Shown here piece after piece: positions 36,601 through 51,600 of a DNA stretch of 64,000 bases (the stretch's first letter is position 1; each line of letters starts with the position of its first letter). The DNA is from Nemopilema nomurai (Eukaryota; Cnidaria; Scyphozoa; Rhizostomeae; Rhizostomatidae): assembly GCA_003864495.1 (NCBI GenBank), contig ML133458.1:558001-622000 (forward strand), written 5' to 3'. The notes under the pieces are model-generated. The model saw nothing but the letters and a program-made list of their open reading frames with translations. It was not told the DNA's origin and did no database searches. The translations under genes were made by a program, and so were the position numbers.

Positions 36601-39600
36601 TGAATGATTGAATGAATGAATAAATTCATGAGCAAATAAAGAATATGAATGAATTAATAAATGACTTAATGAATGGGTGAATGAATGAATGAATGAATAA
36701 ATAGGTAAGAAACACAGCGGTGAGTGGAAGCATACAAAATCTAAACATAGAGAAAAACAAATAAAGGGACCTAAAAGCTTTATTTGAACATGCGTACGCC
36801 ACCAAAAGATGGTGTGCTGGAAGAACGTTATCTACAGACAACGTAAACCTTCAAATATTAGAAAGAAATCTTTAGTTAATTGGCTTGGAAATACAAAGAT
36901 GAGGCAGTGAGCATTTTCAAATGCTAAATTTGTCTCAGCTCAAACAAAAATTGATGCCTAATAATTACAGGGATGCATGGCAAAGAAAGTATGACATGCG
37001 ATGTTTGGCAGCCAGAGGTAGTGGTTTCAAAAATGACAATTATTTTAAATTTCTTCGAAGTAGAATAGAACCTAAAAGGGGAGGGCATACAGAACAGAAC
37101 CTCATAATGCATTTGCAATGTGCCGCATTCGCCCTACCTTATGAAAACATACGTGGCCATAAAATGTATATATTTAATCATCTTTATAAGTAAAAGGTAA
37201 TGTATATTTTTAGTCTTCAGCTCATGAACCCTAGCAAAAGAAATTTTCATGTGTATAACAGTTTCATGCCATTCTGTTGTCTAAAGACGCTTTGCTCTTG
37301 CTTGCAAGGTTTTGCCGTGACATGGTAAGCTTAACACGGAAAATAACGTGTTTGATGCCGTGTAAGCTGATCGCGGTACACGATTGTGGTGCAAAGAGCA
37401 TAACGGCTCGAAGTTGCAGTTTCACGCGGCCGGCGTTTGACTGATTACGTCACACATAGAAATTTAAACTCCTTCAAGAGGCAGAAGTCCAGATAGCATT
37501 AGACTTTAGTCAACCAGCAAAAGAACGCTTCAAGATGGGCGTCACTAAAAGCAGATTTCAAACTTTCCCTTCGCATACTGAGCAAATATATATCGCAAGT
37601 TCAAGCCGAGAAAAACCTTTACAAAATGAAATTGAAAAGGCTCCTGCGTTTTTATACCAATATTATTACTTCATTTACGATATGCAGACAACAAGTACAC
37701 GAAAACTAAAAAAGATCTAAGATAGTTAGCAAAATGATTATGACTATTGTGCCATTAAAGGTCTACTTGCATAGCATAGTACCTCCTTGTTTTTTGAATA
37801 TATAATCACTGCTGTTCAACTACACTTAGAATGTACCTTCAATTAAGTGTCACTTTATGACATAAATATTAATGATAACGATCGAGGTACCTGCCTGCGT
37901 AGAAAGACAGGTTAAAAGGAACTTTTTCTAACGCTTTGAAAATAAACACCTTAAAATCTCGTTTAATCTTATTTACCCCTTCGTCAGAACACTTGAACAT
38001 AAATTTAATTCAATTATTATACAGTTCCCATTTAATTTCCTTCCCTTCAAAATTCAATCGCAAAATACCTTCCAAGATAAAACTGGCATTCGCTTCAGCC
38101 CAACAAGCTTATCATACGTTGTTGGAAAGGCAACCCGTTCGAGGTCACCTTATCAATAATCGATTTACAACAATTGGCGCCCAACGTGGGGCGTTGATGT
38201 AGACCAACGGAGAATTACAACATACGTTTCTACTGGCTCCGCTTTTGCCACTGGGTCTCAAGATCGATCTCGTAGTAACGAAAGCTTTATACAGGATGAT
38301 AGCTAATGTGGGGTGTAGAAAAACAGCCTCATGATGTTGTGGAAGTGAGAAAAGAACGGCAGGAAAGGCTTGGCCAAATATGACAATACACAGAACTACA
38401 CTGGTGACTCGAATCTTTAAAACGCTAAACAACTTGCCTACTACTAAACTGGAACGATTGTGTTGAGATTGGGTCAAACATAAGAGTAAGCAATACACAT
38501 AACGATACCCACGCTACAGTCCCTACGCAATTTTGAAACAATAAACAGATGCCTTGCCCATTGCCTTGACAAAAAGCTGAAACACTAAGCAATAAGGATA
38601 GCACACTGTTGCAGCACCTAGGTACATGCGGCTGATTTCTTTTCAATTGGGCCTCAATTTCGGCACACAGGACCAAAAATTATCGTATACGAGGCTGGCA
38701 TCTTAGTAAATCAGGCCTTTATAAGAGTAAGCCAATACACCCAACGAATATCAGCGTTTCTTAGGCTATTTTTCAACAAAAGGTACCTCATATGGGTTAT
38801 TTGGCCTGGATTGGTATCCTCTTGAAGTACCACCCATACTTAGCTGCCTTTGATACAGGGGGTATCAAATATTGTTGTAGAACCTTGCGGGACTTGCTAA
38901 TCAACAAATATTAGAGCTTTACTAACTTAACAAGTCTACGTTTGATTTACGAATCGACAACAGCTGATTATTTCACAGCAATTTTCGTGGGAGCAGGCTT
39001 CACAACAACAACATTCTTTCTCAGCATCCACATGTGAACCTTTGACTTGGCGAAATAGAAGACGAATATGATCAGCTCTAGCACGGAGAACAACGATGCC
39101 CCAATCCAAATCCCCATTTGCCCACCAATGTCGCTCACCAACTTCTGGCTGGTCCACTCGGGTCGCTCCGACACTTGTTCGTACGCCAACTCGCTGAAGA
39201 ATATGTTGATCTTCAGGAAGTTGTTGTAAACATAGGCGTCGGTCATTGTCGAGTGGTTGAGGCCAAGGGCCGTGGCGAAGATCTTCTTGAAATAAGGAAG
39301 ATCACCTGGAGACGGCCAAAGTGACTGGGAAATCATGGGGTAGAATGTCTCTTCGTTGCACTGCAGAGCGCAATTGCATTTCTTCGCGTTCTCCGGCCAA
39401 GCGGCTTCTAGCTGCTTTTCGTAGAAGCACTTGAGCTCAGTGATGTTCATGGGGGGGACTCGCTTTTCGCCGGTGAAGTACTGCACAAACGCGTCGGTTC
39501 CACCGCACGCTTTCCTGGCGTAGCGAATGAAACAGGTGCGCTTGCAGTTCCTTGGGGTGTACTTGCCTGGATAGATGACGTCACCCTCCGACATGCACTT

Positions 39601-42600
39601 TGACGGATACGGGTGCGGCAGTCGTTTGTAGACTTGTTTCTCCAGGATGACCCTTGTGTAGGCGCCTGGCCTGGCGAGAATGCCGTTCTCCAGCGGGAAA
39701 GGAAAGGCATTGTGGGATTGGATGACCAGCTTGATTCCGGCACCCTCGTCGAAGCCAGAAAACGGGTCGGTATCTGATTGGTTGACGAAAAGGATGATGG
39801 ACATGCCATAATAAGACCCTTCCCCCACCTGATAGAAGGTCCCGTTCGGGTTGAATCTGAAGCAGATGCCTTCGAAAAGGGAAACGGGTGTTTCTTGAAA
39901 CTGCTTGGGGTAATGGCACGGGGTATTCAGCCCAAAGCGACAGGCGCTGTTCATTCCCTTGATAAACAGCGAGTTGGCGTTCGACGTCAGTCGCCGGATG
40001 CTGTCGAAGCCCTTCATCAGGTCCTCGTGTCGGTGCAAGTTGGCGATGCGCAGGTTGTTGATTTCGATGTCCTTTTCGCGGCCCTTGTAGCGATGGAACA
40101 CGGCATCGATCAGGTGGGTGTTGGGCACCGAGAATCCGGAGCGACGGAGCAGCGCGGTGGGGCAAAACGAGATCCCTGGGAACTGCATCTTCTCCACGGG
40201 GATCTTCTCCCTGACGATGTATATGTGGTTGGACATATAGCTGGTGAAGACGTTGAAAAGCATGATACCAAGGAACAGGATGAAGCCAACTAGAAGCACG
40301 GCCCAGGATATCTTTCCCCACTTGGTCTTCGTCTCGACAATCCTGCCTACACCGTGAAGTGACGTGCTCTCGGCAAATTCACCAAACGCGGTTTCTTTGT
40401 TATCTGCCATTTCCATCGGATGTGGCTTAAACTCGACTGTTCCGTCGGCCAGCGATCATCAAACGCCCTAAGCAGCAGCCTCGCGTTCCTGGCTCAACTC
40501 TCCTGGCTCAACTCTCCTGGCTCAGCGCTCCTTGCTCAACTGTTATGTACACAAGACGACGATACGAGAAGCCGGCGCGCTCTACCTGCTATGACCGTCT
40601 CCACTACAGCGATCCTCGGTTTGACTTGGCCGACGTAGCAACATCGCTCTTTATCGTACAGTACTTGCCACTGCAGCTACCAGCTCATCAATATGAATGA
40701 GCACGAAACGTCAATCAGTGCTGTAGAGCGCCTTTTTCCCAATCAAAACTGAACGCTGTATGCCTTGTTGCAAACACGGAAGAAAATTTCACAACTGTGA
40801 TGGATAGGTCAACGAAGTAAGGTGTTGCCAACAGCAGAATTTTGAATTAACCGTCCCTCCTCCTTTGTTGCCATTCGATTGCAAATATTGAATCGCGAAT
40901 CGTGGACAAAAATGTTGTAGAAGGAGTTGAAGATGTTGGTTACTCCATGCATGCGTCCATATGTATCAGGACACTTGAAAATAATTCTAATTGACACGAG
41001 ACATGAATCTTCCTCGGCCAGCAAAGCTTTGTATGCCAAAAGAACGCCTCGGCATGAAGCCCAGCGCAACAGTGAGAAGCTTTGCTGAAAAGCGAAGCTA
41101 ATGTTCTACAGCGAAGACCCCTTGCCATCTAGACAATGTAATGCATGGGGCGTTCCTTTTGCCTCGGCAACTCAAAAACATTGGACATGACTGTTCATCA
41201 AAACAGATAAACTGAATGACTAGATCTTTTTCAAACATGATCAGCTTTGAAACTAATTAATTAAAACAAGGAATATTCCTCTTTTAAGGTTGCGCTATAA
41301 CACAAGCAAGTTGTAATCATATTCAGGAAATTATGAGAATAGGTGATACTAGCCCGGTGTGATGCGGAAAACAACAAAACAACCATCCGGGCGGCAATGA
41401 AGGGGTGTCACGTGCGATTCATTGCGGCTGCGCAGCGCATACCAAAATATAAAGATATATTTCTATATAATGTACTGCATTGATGGCAATGTAAAAAGAG
41501 AAGTGCTCTGGGTAGTCATGTTTATGAGGTGCCGTTGCTTTAGCTTCGATTCAACTCGAACTTATGAATATAGCCCTGAAGAATAATTGTGGTTCGGTTT
41601 TAAAGGCTATGTTTTAATTAATTGAAATATTATTAATTATTTGAAAATATATTGTTAGTAGGAAAGAGGGTTCTATCTTGTGACATTGTCGATAGCAATA
41701 ATAAAATACATTATGAAATGACATTTTCTACAATTAGCTTTTTATTGATAAGGAAACATGGTTTTTCAATGAGTTATAAAATGAAATAATGAACATTGAA
41801 TAGGTGAAGTGAAAAACGAGAAAAAAACTGAAGTTTAAAACTCTTATCTGCTCTCATCTGCTCTACAACAAGCAGCAACGGTTAGACAAACATTGTTGGC
41901 GCAAAATAAATGATACGTGAATGAATTTAACAAAAAAAGGAATTGGCCGTTCTTCAGGGTCTTGAGCTACTGGGCGCTCCCTTTCAAACAGGAAAACACA
42001 ATTTCAATGGCTCTATGAAATTACTTCAAACAATGTGGAAAAATAGCATATAAAATTGCATAATGTTTCTCAGGCTTGCATTTGATGCAAACATATTCAC
42101 AAATCGCGCAGACCAAACATTCAAAATGAAATTACTTATAATTTGATTCAGAAAATAAAATTTCCATTACCAAATTAAGAATAAATATATTTATTTGTGG
42201 TGGGTAGCTTTTCTAGACCTATAGCAAATCTCATGAAGCTTAGGGTGCTTCTCCTTCAATAATAGAATTAGGATTTAGGAATTAGGAAATAGAATTTAGG
42301 AAATAGAATTTTTTATGCTAAATCCCTGCAACATTACACAAAAGTTTTTAGATTATGAGTTGGCATCGAGTAACTTCTAGAGAATGGTAACTAACCAAGA
42401 CAAAGCTGATAGGAGAAGGTCTATCGTTTTATTATCCAGTTGCATTTGAATGGCATACAATCGCGATTACCACCCTAAACGCAAAAGACATCAACCTTTT
42501 CAAAGGCACTTGTAACGCAGATTGCGGCAATAATGATTTCGACACTGGATATAGTCGGTCTTCTAAAATATCAATCGATCATTGCAGGTAAAAGCTTTTC

Positions 42601-45600
42601 TTTAGGGAACAAATAATCATCAATGTCAACTGTGTTACTTGGATTCAACAAATAATTTCAAAAGGCATGGACGGATTGCTATTGATAAACTTTGCCACAC
42701 TCGCCCAGATGAATGGACAGTTAAATTTGAAAACCATCTGCGCAGTTATTAGAAGCTGCCTGCCATGACACAGGAGCTGTTGTTTGCCCTTGAGAATACT
42801 TGGCTACAGGGCCTCCAATCAAGCCCTGCATCCTGGGCGAGTGGGTGCTAAAAACGATTTACAAATGGGAACGCTTGAGGATATAGTTTTAAGGTTTTTG
42901 CAAACTTCATTCGTATAGAACTCTTAAATTTAGCGAACTGACTCAAGAACTTCAGCGGAGAAACTTAGCAGAAAGGCGCTTCTTTCTGCCATTTTCATAG
43001 ATAAGTTAAACGACTGTAGTAACATTTTTACCTACTTCCTCGGTTAAAGTGCAAACAAAACAGAAACCTTCATGTGTAGTGTCAGAGAAATATGTTGGTA
43101 AATGCTTCCACTATGCCTCTCAATGTTTCAATCAAGGAATTATCAGATGAAAAAAAATAACTAATTGCGAAAAGCCATCGTGTTCTGTCCACGTAAACAT
43201 AATAATTTCTTGGAGAACTGTTGAGACTCGTGACCTCTTATGTGTTTTCGACACGAAAATTGACAGCTTTTGATAATTTTTGACGTATGCATACACTAAT
43301 GATTGGCAGACTAAAAGGTACTTTACGTATGCAAAAGCGGTGGTTCGACTGCACTATTTTGAAATCAATTTTTTAACAAAACATGAAAAAAATAGTAAAT
43401 AATTTGAAATATTTTATTCCTGTGGGTTTCTTAACGTCAAAGAGTAGCACTTAGAGGAAGATCCTTGCTGGTAAACTGTCTTCGGAAATTAATTAATAAC
43501 GTTACTTGAATAACATCCTCAAATGGGTAATACCACAATAACACGTCTTTAGAAAAACATGTTTTTACCAAAAAGGCTTTCCAGACACCAAGAGGGTCAG
43601 GGTTTCACACAGTTTTAACTTAGATTGTCTTAATGCTAAAAGACATAACAGCCCAAGATCCCACAGATAAATGGCATAAATTTGAACATTTCCAGACATC
43701 GTTTCTCTTGCAGGAAAAAACAAAAAAATTTTAACATGTAAAGGACGAACAGAAACCACGAAGCAACATTAGCTTGAAATTTGTGTTGAAAATATTACTT
43801 TAGAGCAAGACACATCGCAAGCTCTCGACTGAGAACAAATATCACCGCGTTGCACCATTGTTATGCAGAATCCGCAATCAGCTCAAATTTTCTATCAAAA
43901 TGACAAATTAGTTGTGAATTCTGGCTTGAAAACGATAAATCTGGTTCATATCTAAAACCACCGTTAGGGGGAGCTTGAGGTCTATTGGCAAACAGGCTAC
44001 AAGAGGGGCTTGCGAAATTCAACCTAATACCGTCCGGAAGAAATTCGGAGTGCGATCACTGAGCGTGCTGGTAGCTGATGCCACTCATTCGATAGAGAAG
44101 TTTCACGAATATTCATAACTTCGGTACTCTAACTTACTTACTCTACATTGCTCCTGCATCAGTTTTTGCACTCCTGCAATGAGCGAAATTCAGCTTTTGA
44201 TACTTCGAAACATGAAGTGGAGCAACTTTTTACCTGTTTTTCCTTTGCCGACCGTTTGCTGTTCTAGCCCGATTGACCCTGCCAAGTCCTCGATGATTTT
44301 CGCCATGTATTCTGACCTAAACATTTAACAAATAGAAAATATTTTCAGAGTGGTAATTAGAGAAGCATTATCGAGATAAGAAAAGTTCAAAAGTATCTCC
44401 ACAAGAGCTTACCTATAAAAAAGTACAGTGGGTAGAAACAATTCTGATTAGGTTTAATCATTTCTAGCTGCAACCAAAATGAGCTATTTTGTTGCTTAAT
44501 TCCAACCAATCTGTGAACAACAATATTTTATTCTTATATTGTACATGCTACGCGCATTACTCGCTACGCCAGTTCTAGTTCGATTGCCATATATAATCGT
44601 TCAGACCACAAATTCATCTTTATACACACCCGGATCGTAGCTAGTCTAAAGAAGAACCGCTTTAACTAGGAAGGCTTTGGGCCTGAGCTTCGAATAAGCC
44701 CTTACAGTACCTTAGCATTGTTCCGGGTCGCTTCCTTTTGAAGTATTCCGGGCAAACAGAATGATATGGAAATAAAATTTTCTTTTTTTGTGAATATGAC
44801 AGTACGAGTGTGATAGTTGATGTTTGTTCAAGAACATTTGTACGGCTTAAGTGATTTAATTGTTCGCTAAACCACTTTACTGGCAGGTAAAGCAAATCAG
44901 TCTGGAAGTTTATAGCTTGTTGCATCAAAGGGCAACATTTGGTAAAATAGATATATGTCGATATAAATATACATATATACAAAATTTTCATTTATAATTC
45001 TTTTAGAAACCAACCGTGCAGTCTTTTGCGATCCATGACCCCTGAATGCTCTTAGTATTCTACAAGTGAGCAAGAAATAAATAAATCCAAACATTCATAA
45101 AAAATATATTTTTAAAAAGAGATGCATAAGCAAACTTGAGAGTGAGCTATCAGCTATTATGGATTGATCTCGCTTGCATTCTCGAGTTTGAGGCTACTCT
45201 GGCTTTTGTGTGACTATCTAATATCAATATGCGCTATTCAGCTCCTCTTAATCAAACCATGTTTCTTACATTCAAAAAAGCCTTCTTGGCAATTTGACGA
45301 TTTTGGCCTGGACTTTGCACTTCGCAACTGCTGGTAATCTCCGTTATTGATTGACAAAATACTCCTCGCCCATTTTTTGCTATGTCTGATGGAACCGTTC
45401 ACATTCACCCATTCATCGCAAAATCGCATGTTTTAAAGCGATTAGAATACTATTTTTATCAGCAGTTCATCAGTTTAACGTTCATCAAGCCATTAAACGT
45501 AGATAAACAGCCCGCACCATTAATCCAAAGTGCCTCTATTTTGTCAATTAACTGCAGCTGTAACCAACGCTTAATCCTAATCATGTCTTTTATATCATTA

Positions 45601-48600
45601 GTAAGCACAAGTGTATCGGTCATTCGCTAACAGATAAGAACCAAACTTGAATATAAACTCGTTATTAAGGCGCACAAAAGCGATGCAATAAAACTTTGCA
45701 TCAAACTTTTCTGGCGTCACTTTAGTCAAAGAAAACTATAAACTTATAACCAAAATTAGAAGCATTTGTTAAGCGAATGAATATACCAAAGCAAAATATT
45801 ATAGAAAACAGTGATTTTCAACTTGGCGAAAACGGCAAAAATCTGTCCTGTTTAGTTTCTAAGATGCTATAGAAGCAACTGTATTCTTCTTAGTCCGAAA
45901 AATAATTTGTTGGTTCATGTCCCTATCTAGTTCCATGTCCCTATCTAGTTCCATGTCCCTATCTAGTTCTATGTCCCTATCTAGTTCCATGCCCAAATCT
46001 AGTTCCATGTCCCTATCTAGTTCCATGTCCCTATCTAGTTCCATGTCCCTATCTAGTTCCATGTCCCTATCTAGTTCCATGTCCTTATCTAGTTCCATGT
46101 CCCTACCTAGCCTTCAACGAAAAGTATTTCAAGGAAAGTCTTTCATATATTTAGCCCATCTGGGGTTGTAGTGCTACACTCGAATTAGATTCGAATTGCT
46201 AATCGAATTAAACGATTTCCATAATCGCAGATGACCTGCCAAATATCATCTTCCGTTCTTGGTTATGGGCGTTATGATTTATGACCGATTCTTTAGCTGT
46301 GGCAAGAAAACTGAGTGACGTTGTGACCATTACATCCAGAAAGAGTTATTGGGCTGTTCCAGTTTCTTACATGCAGTATAATAAGCAGGCAAATACGAAC
46401 ACAAATAGAATTTTTGAATGGAACATACTTGAGTGTCATGTCCCTCTGGCTAGCTATCATGCTAGTATACTGGGTGCAGAGCCAGGAGCTGGCACATATC
46501 GACAACGCAGGCCTTTTATTCTTGAACGTCTCGCACACTTTCTACAAATGAGATAAAGAAGAGTATAAAGCCTTTAGCTTGACAGGAAACAGCGACGGCT
46601 AATTCCAGACTAGACTGGATCAAACTATTCTAAGTTCAATTCTAGCCACATACTGTTGCCCTAAGCATAACCTAAGCAAAAACAACAACAAAATAAAAAA
46701 ATTCATAGTGCAGGTGAAGCTGCTTAGGCTAACAACTTTAGGCCAACAACTTTAGGGCAACAACTTTAGGCCAACAACTTTTGGCCAACAAATTTAGGCC
46801 AACAACTTTAGACCAACAACTTTAGGCCAACAACTTTAGACCAACAACTTTTGGCCAACAACTTTAGACCAACAACTTTAAACCAACAACTTTAGGCCAA
46901 CAACTTTTGGCCAACAACTTTAGACCAACAACTTTAGGGCAACAACTTTAGGGCAACAACTTTTGGCCAACAACTTTAGACCAACAACTTTAGACCAACA
47001 ACTTTAGGCCAACAACTTTTGGCCAACAACTTTAGGCCAACAACTTTAGGCCAACAACTTTAGACCAACAACTTTAGGGCAACAACTTTAGGCCAACAAC
47101 TTTTGGCCAACAACTTTAGGCCAACAACTTTAGGCCAACAACTTTAGACCAACAACTTTAGACCAACAACTTTTGGCCAACAACTTTAGGGCAACAACTT
47201 TAGGCCAACAACTTTAGGCCAACAACTTTAGGGCAACAACTTTTGGCCAACAACTTTAGGGCAACAACTTTAGGCCAACAACTTTAGGGCAACAACTTTA
47301 GGGCAACAACTTTTGGCCAACAACTTTAGACCAACAACTTTAGACCAACAACTTTAGGCCAACAACTTTTGGCCAACAACTTTAGGCCAACAACTTTAGG
47401 CCAACAACTTTAGACCAACAACTTTAGGGCAACAACTTTAGGCCAACAACTTTAGGCCAACAAATTTAGGCCAACAACCAACAACTTTAGGCCAACAACT
47501 TTAGACCAACAACTTGCAGCCAACAACTTTGGGCCAACAACTTTAGGGCAACAACTTTTGGCCAACAACTTTAGACCAACAACTTTAGACCAACAACTTT
47601 AGACCAACAACTTTAGGCCAACAAATTTAGGCCAACAACTTTAGACCAACAACTTTTGGCCAAGAACTTTAGACCAACAACTTTAAACCAATAACTTTAG
47701 GCCAACAACTTTTGGCCAACATATCTGCACCAGTAGCTGTAGCAAAGACAAAATTGATTTTTATCTGACCGGTAGACGACATACTACAAGGCCGCAGATG
47801 ACGTCAAGAGAAATGGATAATTTGATGCAGATATGAGTGCTCGCTGTCAAGCCTTGCGGTGAGATCCTCAAATAGTCCATGACTTAAGGCCCTTACAAAC
47901 CTCCTTTTGATAGAGGCATGTATAATTAATCGACAAACAAGATATGGGACACACAAAGCATATAGAGACAAAATAGAGTATATAACAAATTTTAACAAAC
48001 AAAAAATGGGCGCCTCAGTTTAAATGGAAATCGATAGCCTATCTTTCTATAAAGAGAAATGTCAACATTCGATATTGTGGGTTTGTTGATTGGCAAATTT
48101 TATGATACCAGTCAGATTTTACCAGCCGTTGTCTGAATGGTTGAATTCTTCCAACCTCCAATGGCAACCCTCCCGTTGATTAAAGCGCCAATCTTCCGAT
48201 CAGCAAGAAATGTTTTGGAAGAATTTCAAAAGGTTTTCTTAAAGGATTAACGGAACGAAAAATATGAGCAGGTTCCCCGTAGGAATTCCTTCCTTGTGAA
48301 TTCAGTTGCTTAGAAGCGTTCTCCAGTTTGCCAATTAACATCGCCTCGCGTTATCTCCAACTCCTCAGCCACCCTTACGCGCTTATCGATCGATTGATGA
48401 CCCTTTCGTTTCAAGATATCAACATTGACACTCAGTGGACATTTAAACTGACAATGCCATTCGTTAAAAATGTTCTTATACTGACACTTTAAGACAGAGT
48501 TGGTGGAACCAGTAGAACATCACAAAGATTACCCTGTCTATCGTTATAAAGATCTTTTCAACCCAGAATAACAAACATCTAATATTGAGTTCATTCTTCT

Positions 48601-51600
48601 TATAAAAGGCCGCCTTTGTCACTCAAATTATTTAATGACGCAAGACAGAAATTCGACTCTTCTCCCTTTGATCTTATCTCTATCTTTTTATAAGAATGAT
48701 TGAAGAAGCCTTAGGTATGATATGATCAACATTAAGACTACTGGCTCTAGTAATGCTAAATCTCACAAAAACATTGATATCTATAAAACGTAAGCTGATG
48801 CTTGAGAATAACAAATTCCCAATATCAGAAACAAAATGCTCTATTATTTCGAATAAATCTGATGACTTTAAACGACTTTAATGACTTTAAACGAATGTGC
48901 TTCATAGTTTTGAAGGTTGAAATATTCGTTAAACTCAACCAAAGTTGTGAATTTTCCACTTCCAGTTATTTTAGATTATCAGAAACATTTCCCTACATTA
49001 AACAGTAGTTGCTGAAATATTTTAAATACCTTAAATATAATTTTAAGTACTTGCATTAAGAAATAAATAATCACACTGATTTTATGATCGCCTCTCCTCA
49101 AAGTCAGATTCATCTAAAAATATTTCAATACTTTTAGCAAACACTTTTTTGTTCTGTGGAGCTTAATTTGCTGGCTTGGCAGAAGCTAAACGTTAGTTTT
49201 GAATTATCATAAATATATGATATAGCTTGCAAAAAATGTTATACAAAATAACAAGGTTCTTTATTTTCCATTTGACAAAATATTAAGTATAGAAGGTCAA
49301 GCAAAGTCAGAATCTGGTCCCACAACAAAGTCCTGGGAAATTCAAAAGAAACTTGATTCAAGGTGCCTGTACCTTCATTCCAAGTATACCTTGACGTTAC
49401 CAAACAAAATGCTTCCCGATTATTAATGTTTTACGCAAATACATTGGAATGCATTTAAAAAGGTATGGCACATATGATACCTGGATTTTGTCAACAACGA
49501 TCACACTACACGCCAAAGCCTGGGTAAGCTCTTTGATCACAGCTCCTGAGCAGAGGCAGTAGTCATCCCACTTTGCGAGACTGCGAATCAAAGGAACGAT
49601 CAATGTTGTTATTAAAATGATTGCAAAAGAAAGACTGCCGTTTAATATTCAAGTTGTGTTGAAAGTGCAGCTCAATCTTTGCTTGCATTGAAAATGTATT
49701 TCAATGTTTTGAATATAACAGCATGTTCTTCTGAATCAATCACGTATACTGTTTAATTCCGGGTTTTTCAATTTCAATGAACAGAAACCTTCAAACCGTT
49801 GTAGTTTGCTAATCTGCACATTGCCCACATTTCTTTTGACCATTTTCAAAAGGGCGAAATGTCAACCACGAAACCTCATGCTTTTTGGCGCATTTTGCCA
49901 CGCCAATTCTCATTCACCCGTCTTTTAAAAGCGCTAAGGCTATGTAGAGCATCTCAACAAATCTAAAAGGCTGATGGGTAGCACCTCGTTTTCAGTTGGC
50001 ATGTCACCATGAGCCTCGATCTAATCGCCTGATGTCAACAACTGAAGAACAGCAGCCACGTGGGCCTACTTACACAGCGTTGATGCTTGGGGCATTGTTA
50101 GTCATCACCTGGTCGAGGATCATTTCCAGGGCCATTGGGGAGTAGCTCTTCTGTCCGACGTCCTCAGAGCAATTCGTTCTCCACGAGACGAAAAAGGAGT
50201 CTTTCTTACTCGCCATTGACAACACCTGGAAAACAAGAGTCTTCATTATGGCGACATCATTCGAGTTGCCTTTGCTTCCACATTACAGCTTTTTTGCAGC
50301 CATGCAACGAATGTAGTCTCCCGACCCCCATCTTCAACAAAACTAAGCCCACCCTTCACCAATAAAGTACGGAAAAATTTGGCAATGCCCTTGGCATGCT
50401 GTAAACAAAATGGTTGGTATAAGCAAAAACGCGTAGCTTTCTTTTTGACAATTCTGGATCTGCATTGATAAAAGTATGAAGGCAGAAACAATTTCGTGGA
50501 AACCTCAAAAACTATCTTGAAGGATGTTGAGATACTGATACGATGGCTGGTGATAAAAAAGAGATGAATCAATTCACCTTAACTCCGAACAGGGCAGTAA
50601 TGTATGACAACAACAGGAAACTAAGGTTGAATATATCCGCTCTGACCTCCGCAAAAAGGGCTGAAAAATTGGCAGAAATATTAACTCAGCTAATACTCTA
50701 AAGCAATGGATTGCAAGAAGTTGCGTACTATGTGTCTGAGATGCATTTAGCACATTCCAAACTTATCAAAATGCTGAAGATCCCCTCGTTCTTAAAAAAG
50801 GGAGGAGTTACTGTTTTTATTTTCTTATTATATTGTGGTTCAAAAATAGTCTTTTTATACTAAACATTCAAACAAAAGCCAGTTAAAGCGAGCAATCTCA
50901 AGCTCCAATCTCAAATGAAGTAACACCAATTACACAAGTTAATCTGATGCAGTTGGAATTTTCTATGTTGAAACGAAATTTGACATCTGTACTGTATAAT
51001 TGACACTCTTTCAATGACTGGTAATCATAATCTATAGGGTTGAATGAAGGTTAGCACTCTCAATTATAATTCTAAATAGAACATCCACGAGGTCTTAGCA
51101 ACCTAGGATTGAGGACATGATGATATGAGAAGAACTGTGCAGATATCTCTTAGACTCGAGAATTTGCTTAATCTACTAAGAACTTGCGCGTAAACATATA
51201 GAAGAACACAATAAGCACAAACATAATTATCCATGGCTAGAGAAAACTTGACAGTAGTTGTCTGCGACTTTTTTGTCTTGAATAAAGAAGGTCGCGAATT
51301 GCCATTGAAGATTTGAGAGAGCCAATAGTGAATATTTTTGTTTACTGTGATATTATGTTAGAGTTGCAAATAGTAATGGTGGCAAGTTCTTTCTCTTTAC
51401 CAAAACTTTAAAACACAACGCTAAAACCAATTGAAGCACAAACCAAGCTATCAATAAGCTATGATAGAGATAAAGTGAGACGTGGTTTTATTCAAACGTT
51501 TCATTGTTGATACAAAAAATCTGAAACCAAATCTGCTGTTTTTATTTTTTGAGACGAAACAAGATAGAAATTGAACAAAAACCTGCAATATAGCTTTGTC

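Larger units (their letters stand above)
32361..42509 (-). other. MED24 intron 22, about 10 kb, hosting nested coding sequence
   Basis: This is by far the largest intron in either reconstructed gene. It contains an intact DEG/ENaC gene at 38968-40416 (same strand), a plus-strand exon-like segment at 34044-34345, a minus-strand open frame at 40809-41102, and an AATG-rich array at 36508-36704. A CRE palindrome TGACGTCA occurs at 36226-36233. Apart from these I saw nothing recognisable. Confidence 0.75.

Noticed and set aside
39581..40321. Long open frames in other phases and on the opposite strand of the channel gene (up to 246 codons)
   Set aside because: They overlap the DEG/ENaC frame, which has every family motif; GC-rich coding sequence often leaves shadow frames without stops.
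40809..41128. Additional MED24 exon in intron 22 upstream of the channel
   Set aside because: MED24 exons 22 and 23 join in phase and match human spacing without it; the translation does not resemble MED24.
45859..46171. Two repeat-encoded proteins (MSLSSS and MELDRD)
   Set aside because: Both arise from an 18 bp minisatellite in MED24 intron 20; no splice, promoter or homology support.
46727..47720. CRISPR array
   Set aside because: Units are contiguous 14 bp repeats with no unique spacers, inside a eukaryotic intron.
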